From Paulownia fortunei (lineage: Eukaryota > Streptophyta > Magnoliopsida > Lamiales > Paulowniaceae): a DNA stretch of 64,000 bases. How positions within the stretch are numbered: position 1 is the stretch's first letter; every line of letters starts with the position of its first letter. The notes beneath the pieces are model-generated. The model worked only from the letters and a program-made list of their open reading frames with translations, was not told the origin of the DNA and searched no databases. This document shows positions 57,938 through 64,000 of the stretch, one piece after another. The stretch is from contig CM033115.1 in the NCBI GenBank assembly GCA_019321725.1, positions 9,000,673 through 9,064,672 of the forward strand, given 5' to 3'. A program made the position numbers and the translations under genes.

Positions 57938-58877
57938 CTATCGACTTTGGGCAGTTTGTATTCTTTGTCGAATCTGTAACACGACTTCTGTCATCTCTCG
58001 AATCATATCTGGGCCTAAAAGTTTCTTCTTACCAACTTCATCCCAGTGTATCGAAGACCTACACTTTTTACCATACAATGCTTCATAAGGAGCCATTCCA
58101 ATACTAGTTTGATAGTTGTTGTTGTATGCAAACTCCACTAAAGGTAGGAATTTACTCCACTGACCTTGGAAGTCTAACATACAGGCATTGAGCATATCCT
58201 TCAATGTTTGTATTATTCATTCAGATTGCCCATCCGTCTGAGGATGATATGCCGTACTGAATGATAATTATGTTCCCAAAGCTTTGTGTAAACTCCTCCA
58301 AAAAGTAGACAAAAATCTTGAATCTCTATCAGAAACTATAGAAAATGGCACTCCATGAATTCTGACAATCTCCTGAACGTATAATTGGGCATAGCGATCC
58401 ATGGAATAGGTAGAACATATGGGAAAGAAATGAGCAGACTTGGTCAATCTGTCGACGATAACCCAAATAACATCATGACCCTTAGTAGTCTTTGGCAAAC
58501 CAGTTATGAAATCCATGGTGATCCTTTCCCATTTCCATTCTGGAATAAGTAGAGGTTGCAAAGTCCCTGCGAGTCTTTGATGTTCAGCCTTTATCTACTG
58601 ACATGTTAGACATTACTCCACATGCTGGGCGATGTCCTTTTTCATACCCGACCACCAATAATGCATTTTCAAGTCTCTATACATATTAGTAGCCCCTAGA
58701 TGTACTGAATAACGGGTTGAATGTGCTTATTTTAAAATGTCTTCCCGAATGTTATCAATATTTGGCATACAAAAACTGCCCTCTAAATTATAAAATATCA
58801 TTCTGAGTCATCTTAAATTCAGGAAACTTCCCTGCAGTAACATATTTTCTCATATTGATGAGATATTCATCATCTCG
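57938..58877 (-). pseudogene. Integrase (element G)
   Basis: On the minus strand the open pieces are 58561-58268 (WKWERITMDFITGLPKT with the first Asp, then WVIVDRLTKSAHFFP and IVSDRDSRFLSTF with the second Asp) and 58204-57938 (MKDMLNACMLDF, QWSKFLPLVEFAYNNNYQ, MAPYEALYGKK). The zinc-binding N-terminus is upstream (about 58850-58570) with several stops. The catalytic Glu motif lies between the two open pieces (HPQTDGQSE, about 58220). A frame break there separates the core. Confidence 0.85.
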
Positions 58878-60318
58878 CTATCCGTGTTTAATCCTATCAA
58901 TTAGCATAGGCTGAAGCATCAGGGCTGCTAACTTTGCCTCTATTACTCCTGTCTGTAAAATCTCTATATTCATTTTCTGCAACTCATTTAGTTCCAATTT
59001 CTGAATTAAAGCCATAGCTATTGTACTTTGTGTGGAATTTTGGCTCAATGCATCAGCTACAACGTTGGCTTTACCGAGGTGGTAATTGATCACACAATCA
59101 TAATCTTTTACCAGTTCCACCCATCTTCGCTGCCGCATATTCAATTTTTTCTATGTGAAGAAGTATTTGAGGCTCTTGTGATTAGTATAGATCTCGCACC
59201 GTTCACCATATAAATAGTGTCTCCATGTTTTAAGCGCAAATACTACAGCAGCAAGTTCCAAGTCATGCGTGCAGTAATTTTTTTTGTACTCTTTAAGTTG
59301 CCTGGATGCATACGCAATTACTTTACCATTCTGCATCAGTACACATCCCAATCCATTCTTCGATGCGTCACTGTAAATTACGAATCCTCCAGTACCTGAT
59401 GGAATTGAGAGAATAGGTGCTGAAGTCAACCTCTTTTTCAGCTCTTCGAAACTTTGCTCACACATATCCGTCCATCTAAACGTTACCCCTTTTTTGGTTA
59501 ATTGTGTCAATGGCATAGCAATCTTAGAGAACCCCTCCACAAATCTTTGGTAATATCCAGCTAAATCAAGAAAACTACGCACCTCCAAAGGATTAGTAGA
59601 CTACATCCAGTTGTTGATAGATTCAACTTTACTTGGATCTACTGATATTCCTGCTCCTAATATAACATGTCCCAGGAATACCACATGATCTAACCAGAAC
59701 TCGTATTTCTTGAATTTGGCGTGTAACTGCTTCACTTTCAAGACCTCTAGTACTTGTGTTACATGTGTGGCATGCTCTTCTTTAGTTCTGGAGTAAACTA
59801 GAATGTCATCGATGAACACAATAACAAATTTATCCAAAAACTCCTTAAACACTCTATTCATCAAATCCATGAATGTTGCTGGAGCGTAAGTCAATCTTTG
59901 AAAATATTACGGCACCATAAAGCTAGTCAAATAAATCATCGATTCTGGGTAATGGATATTTATTTTTAATCATGACCCTATTCAACTCTCGATAATCGAT
60001 GCACAGTCTCATGGTGCCATCCTTCTTACGTACAAATAGAACTGATGATCCCCGAGGTGGAAAGCTCGATCTGATGAATCCCTTGTCCAACAAGTCCTGT
60101 AATTGTACTTTCAATTCTTTCAACTCCAAGGAAGCCATTCTGTAGGGAATTTTAGAAATTGGAGACGTTCCTGGTTGTATGTCAATAACAAACTCTATTT
60201 CACGATCTGGTGGCAGTCTCAGGAGATCATCTGGGAATACTTCAGTATATTCCCGCACCACTAGTATTTCACTCAGAGTTGGTGGGTATTGTTCCTCAAT
60301 GTTCATGACACTCACCAA
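58878..60318 (-). pseudogene. Reverse transcriptase and RNase H (element G)
   Basis: It is the best preserved Ty3 RT in the window. The minus-strand pieces are 60318-59923 ([48 protein letters not shown]), 59894-59601 ([13 protein letters not shown], catalytic [12 protein letters not shown] intact) and 59588-59151 ([42 protein letters not shown]). The last RNase H motif reads [11 protein letters not shown] where C and A have YTDHKS, an Asp-to-Asn change (59181-59183). About 40 codons of the palm are missing near 59905. Single stops separate the pieces. Confidence 0.88.
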
Positions 60319-60690
60319 CTACCCTTCGCAACCATCATCGAGTAATCGTTATGCCTTTACTGCTAAAATCATAGGGAATTTGAAATTCTTCACAATGCTA
60401 GAAAATGTGAAAGACTCTTTCTCAGAAAGTTGAAATGTCACCGTCTTTTCCTTACAATAGATAGTAGCCCCATACTTTGACAACCAATCCATGCCCAAAA
60501 TAACATCATAATCATTCATATCCAGTACAATCAAATCAACATGTAATTCTCTACCTTCAACAAGTATAGTACAAGCTCTCAAAATCAGATCGATTTATCT
60601 CCAGAGGGGACTGTTACATTATAACTGATTTCTGCTACATCTGGTATTCTACCCAGCCTCTTCACATACTCAGTAGATACAAATGAATGC
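60319..60690 (-). pseudogene. Protease remnant without active site (element G)
   Basis: The minus-strand frame 60582-60349 keeps the C-terminal half of the protease (VEGRELHVDLIVLDMNDYDV, ILGMDWLSKYGATI). Upstream, THSFVSTEYVKRLGR is present but the DSG motif is not: the sequence jumps at 60694-60698 straight into gag. Confidence 0.85.
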
Positions 60691-61015
60691 GTGGCTCCTT
60701 GTCACAGTTGTATAAACTTATTCATCTTTATCATGCGAACTGAGGCTGTGAAATATTTATTTCAGAATAACTCCTTGAATTTGTCCCAGCTCATTGTAGT
60801 AATGCCCTCTATGCTGCTGATCATGTCCCACCAATAGCCTGCACTACCGCAAAGCATGAAAGTGGTACACATTACCCTCTCCTCTACTGGCACCCTGCTA
60901 TACTGGAACATGTTTTCCAAGGTCCTCAACCAGTCCTCTACAGTGGTAGGATCAATCGCATCCTCAAATGTTGGGGGATCTAACCTCCTAAATTGTTCCC
61001 TACTTACACATTATT
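60691..61015 (-). pseudogene. Gag fragment (element G)
   Basis: On the minus strand it reads LDPPTFEDAIDPTTVEDWL, ENMFQYSRVPVEERVMC, HWWD-type YWWDMISSIEGITTMSWD and MNKFIQL, then TGA (60704-60702) and the deletion junction. The gag start and the nucleocapsid region are missing. Confidence 0.82.
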
Positions 61016-61140
61016 GATAGAATTCCTCATGGTGTGTGTAGTTATGGCACTGTATCCACCTGCATAGTACAAATCACGTCAATATAACATATGAGAGTAT
61101 ATATATAAACTAATTAATTTAATATTTATAATTTAATATT
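61016..61140. other. Unassigned sequence between G gag and its 5' LTR
   Basis: This short AT-rich segment should hold the primer-binding site of element G, but no complement of the initiator-Met site is present. It probably results from deletion or rearrangement. Confidence 0.4.
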
Positions 61141-63184
61141 AATTGTTACAAGTAATTGCCTAATTAAAATATTGTAACACTTAAGAAAAGATAAATCACT
61201 TTTTACATGCACAATCCTGTTTAAAATATTTTCTTACATGTCATGTATATAGCAGGATCGGTATTTATATAAAAGCACAACACCCACAACGACCCAATAT
61301 TTACATAGTTATTTACAGTAAAATTTTAAAAGCAAAATATAGTACCAGTCTAAAAATATAATACAACAGACTTAAAATATAACAGCCAACAAAATAGCCC
61401 AACAGGTCGTCATCCATGTACACACTCTCTCAGACACCTACAGGAGCTCCAACCGCCACTCAGCCAGTAAAAGATGCTTCAAGTGTCGTCGTACTCACCT
61501 ACAATGCATAAACTATATGAGCTAATGCTTAGCAAGTAATGATTATGCATGTTAAAGAATAATCTATAATATCAAGTCATGCATCTAAAAATGCTATGCC
61601 CATAATGTAATTTTGATGCATCAAATATTTCTCTCAAAATCATTTCTTTCTTGGGGCCCTGACCAACGCTACTACCCCATACACCATAAAAGAGCTCTGT
61701 ACACCGCCATAGTCCAATGGCTAATAATCATATAAGCGTGCAAATTCATGCATACTCATACGTATGCAGATCCATGCACGCGAACCTGCAAATCCATGCA
61801 TAAAACTATACAAATCCATGCATGCTTTGGTGTACTAGTAGTGGTCAGCAAAATATTTTTCTTTATTAGAATCATGTTGTGCAATGCAAGATTTATCATA
61901 ATGATCGTATATGATGTATGCATGTGACAATGCCCATGTATGTATGCTCAATGGACATGAATGATAGTAATGTGTGTTCTCTGCTTTGCATATATGATCT
62001 ATAGCATTACATATAAATTACACATTTACTATGTCTATGCATTGTAGTTGCAAATGAATCTTTACTTACATTTCATTTAGTTGGTAGTTTAGTCTAGATT
62101 TGTTTATTGTTCTCCTCTAATCTTAGATGTAAAATAGCCTGTAATATTACCAACATCAAGCACCATTCCCAATTTGACAAGTTGAAAATATAAAATATCA
62201 TACTAAGACCTTAAACACCAAGTTATCTAGGTTTTACTAACTAGAACCCAATCTAGTCCTTCCAATACCTTAATTTCTCATCTTAGATACATGTAAATAT
62301 CATATAATTGAAGTATTATAACTCTAATATCATGTACCTAATTGTTAACACTCAATAGCAACATGTCTAGGTTGAAATACGCTAAGTTATCAAATGGGAC
62401 AAATTCACATATTCATATTTACTTGTTGTCCAATTTAATTGCATGATAATTTTGACATCGCTAAACATATCCAATCACTCCAAAAATTTTACCGCACTTA
62501 GATAACATGTATATAAATGTAACCATGTCATGGAATTGCTAAAACTCATAGATATGACTTCCCAAGTTCAGCTCTCTTCACAACATACTGAAACAGATTG
62601 TTTTCCTACCGTGACAGTTTTACACACTTCACGACATTAATGGTTTTGGCACCCTTATATATATTCAATCTCTCCCAACTTTTTACCACACTTATATAAA
62701 TATACAAAAAGACAAACAGGTTATATTCTTTCCAAAAATGATGAATTTAGCTCCCCTAATTCAGTCTCCTTCACAGCACACCAAAACAGATTTTGCTACT
62801 TTGGCAGTTTGAGTGTTTCTCCAATATCATTCTCTATTTCAATTTCTAATCGATCAAAAATTCATTCTCATACTCTTAACTCATAGATAAACATGTATAT
62901 GATGATAATTATAGGTTTTATTCAACATACCATACACTTTTGAAGCCCAAAACACAAGAATACAACAAGGTGACCGTTTCTAGCACAAGTGTTTTCTATC
63001 AAATATTTCCAACCACAAATCCTTTCTTTATGCATCAAAGCCTATCTAATAACATCTTAACACATTTATAAATAATATTCAAAGCTTAATAAGCCAATAA
63101 ACCTCAAAATAAATCTGAAAGTTATGCCATATAATGCATGAATCATATGTGGCCATGTGAGTGGTAAGAGGCTCAAGTATCACA
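61140..63184 (-). repeat. 5' LTR of element G (C-type, right end eroded)
   Basis: In element orientation it starts TGTGATACTTGAGCC at 63184 and follows the C-type LTR, including the 192-bp internal repeats (about 62390-62860) and the CATGCA cluster (61738-61830). It ends near 'gtgttacaa' at about 61172 without the final 80 to 90 bp seen in element C. Confidence 0.85.
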
Positions 63185-64000
63185 TCTTGATTAGGTATGG
63201 ATCTTCCCAATAAAAGTTTTTCACCTCGGTCAAAAACTTCTTTTTATCTTAGGAATTCCAATACGGCAGCATCTTTTCTATCATAAGAAAATTAATAATG
63301 TCAGCAAACCAAGGTAAATTAGAAACATTAAATAATTATTCATCACAAAAAGTATCATTAATGGGTGTGGTTTGAAATGAGTCATCACAAACGAGTCTTT
63401 ACAAATGATCAACCACCATATTCTCTACTCCTTTCTTATGTCGAATCATAATGCTGAATTCATGGAGTGAGAGAATCCACCTAATCATTATAGGTTTGAC
63501 ATCTTTTTTTGATAAAAGATATTTTAAAGTTGCATGATCACTGAAAACAACAACTGGTGAGCAAACAAGATAAGATCTAAATTTATCCAATACAAAAACT
63601 ACAACGAGTAATTGTTTTTCAATTGTTGAATAAACCAATTATACAATGTTCAAAAGTTTTACTTGCATAGTAAATGACATATAATTTTTTATCTTTTCTT
63701 TATCCTAAAACAGCTCCAACAATATAGCCACTAGCATCACACATTATTTCAAAAGGCAAAGTCCAATCTGGAGGCTGCATGATTAGACGTAAGCATGGTT
63801 TTAAGCTTAACATAAGCATTTTCATAATTTTTAGTCCATTCAAAAATAGTGCCTTTTGTTAGAATATTACACAAATGTTTAGATATTATACTAAAATCTA
63901 TGATAAATCTTCTATAAAAACTAACATGTCCTAAAAATGATCTTACCTCCTTCCCAGACTTTAGTATTAGCAAATTAGCAATTAACTCAATTTTAAATTT
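63185..64000 (-). mobile_element. Athila-like Ty3 element fragment (H), probably the same element as E2
   Basis: On the minus strand this matches 44655-45470 of element E: RT end, RNase H and the start of the integrase linker. It begins exactly at the right end of element G. The orientation and family agree with 4040-7006, and the missing piece between them (equivalent to about 43766-44654 of E) would be under 1 kb. It runs out of the window. Confidence 0.8.
63190..63990 (-). pseudogene. Athila-like RT end and RNase H (H)
   Basis: The minus-strand piece 63973-63749 reads KEVRSFLGHVSFYRRFIIDF, LTKGTIFEWTKNYENAYVKL. The piece 63638-63399 reads [40 protein letters not shown] and KKGVENMVVDHL. 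Between them lies the decayed DAS motif region (CDASGYIVGAVLG-like at about 63730). Several frame changes and stops are present. It is more decayed than the same region in element E. Confidence 0.82.

Larger units (their letters stand above)
57035..63184 (-). mobile_element. Tekay-like Ty3 chromovirus, left end truncated (element G)
   Basis: In its own minus orientation: 5' LTR (63184 to about 61140), gag fragment, protease remnant, RT, RNase H, integrase, chromodomain tail, purine tract (57450-57437) and the start of the 3' LTR (57436-57035). It is the closest relative of element C in the window. It inserted into an Athila-like element, whose RT/RNase H region follows at 63185. An in-frame deletion of about 660 bp fuses gag to protease. 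Confidence 0.88.

Noticed and set aside
1..64000. CRISPR arrays, operons or prokaryotic mobile elements
   Set aside because: No regularly spaced repeats with unique spacers and no bacterial gene organisation; the content is plant LTR retrotransposons throughout.

Overview
The window comes from the repeat-rich nuclear genome of a flowering plant, most likely a dicot. It is AT-rich and eukaryotic in style, with no operons. It consists almost entirely of LTR retrotransposons of plant lineages: Ty3 chromovirus (Tekay/Del-like), Ty3 Athila-like and Ty1/copia. The primer-binding sites match plant initiator-Met tRNA and, from memory of Athila elements, Asp tRNA. I see no intact host gene, tRNA, rRNA or CRISPR array. 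Every pol gene is broken by stops, frameshifts, deletions or insertions. The species cannot be named from this sequence.

The layout is a nest whose joints can be read from TG...CA ends and 5-bp target duplications. The ground layer appears to be a minus-strand Athila-like element (4040-7006 and, probably, 63185-64000). Three elements sit in it: the tail of a Tekay-like element (1-4039), a large plus-strand Tekay-like element 'A' (7007-57018), and a minus-strand Tekay-like element 'G' (about 57035-63184). A is split repeatedly. Its 5' LTR holds solo LTR 'J' (8642-10560). Its gag holds minus-strand solo LTR 'B' (11425-14402 plus 25750-25776), which is itself split by the complete plus-strand element 'C' (14403-25744). 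Its RT gene holds copia element 'D' (27260-53319). D carries solo LTR 'I' (32385-35263) in its integrase. Its 3' LTR carries a second Athila-like element 'E' on the minus strand (38576-51981), which in turn holds solo LTR 'F' (47048-49824).

The most interesting content is a degraded, intronless copy of a plant LOG gene (cytokinin riboside 5'-monophosphate phosphoribohydrolase). It lies in element E between the integrase and the 3' LTR, in the sense orientation of the element (41896-42549). A second Athila-like copy of the same family (4040-7006) carries the same LOG sequence in the same place. The flanks are colinear over about 3 kb and both copies share one premature TAG. This is best explained by a retroelement that captured a spliced LOG transcript and then spread it. 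A second, unrecognised reading frame between integrase and LOG is also shared by both copies.

All coordinates come from reading the sequence by eye. Family names rest on recognisable motifs (FIDD, YVDD, CCHC, DSG, chromodomain tail, PBS, PPT) and not on database searches.
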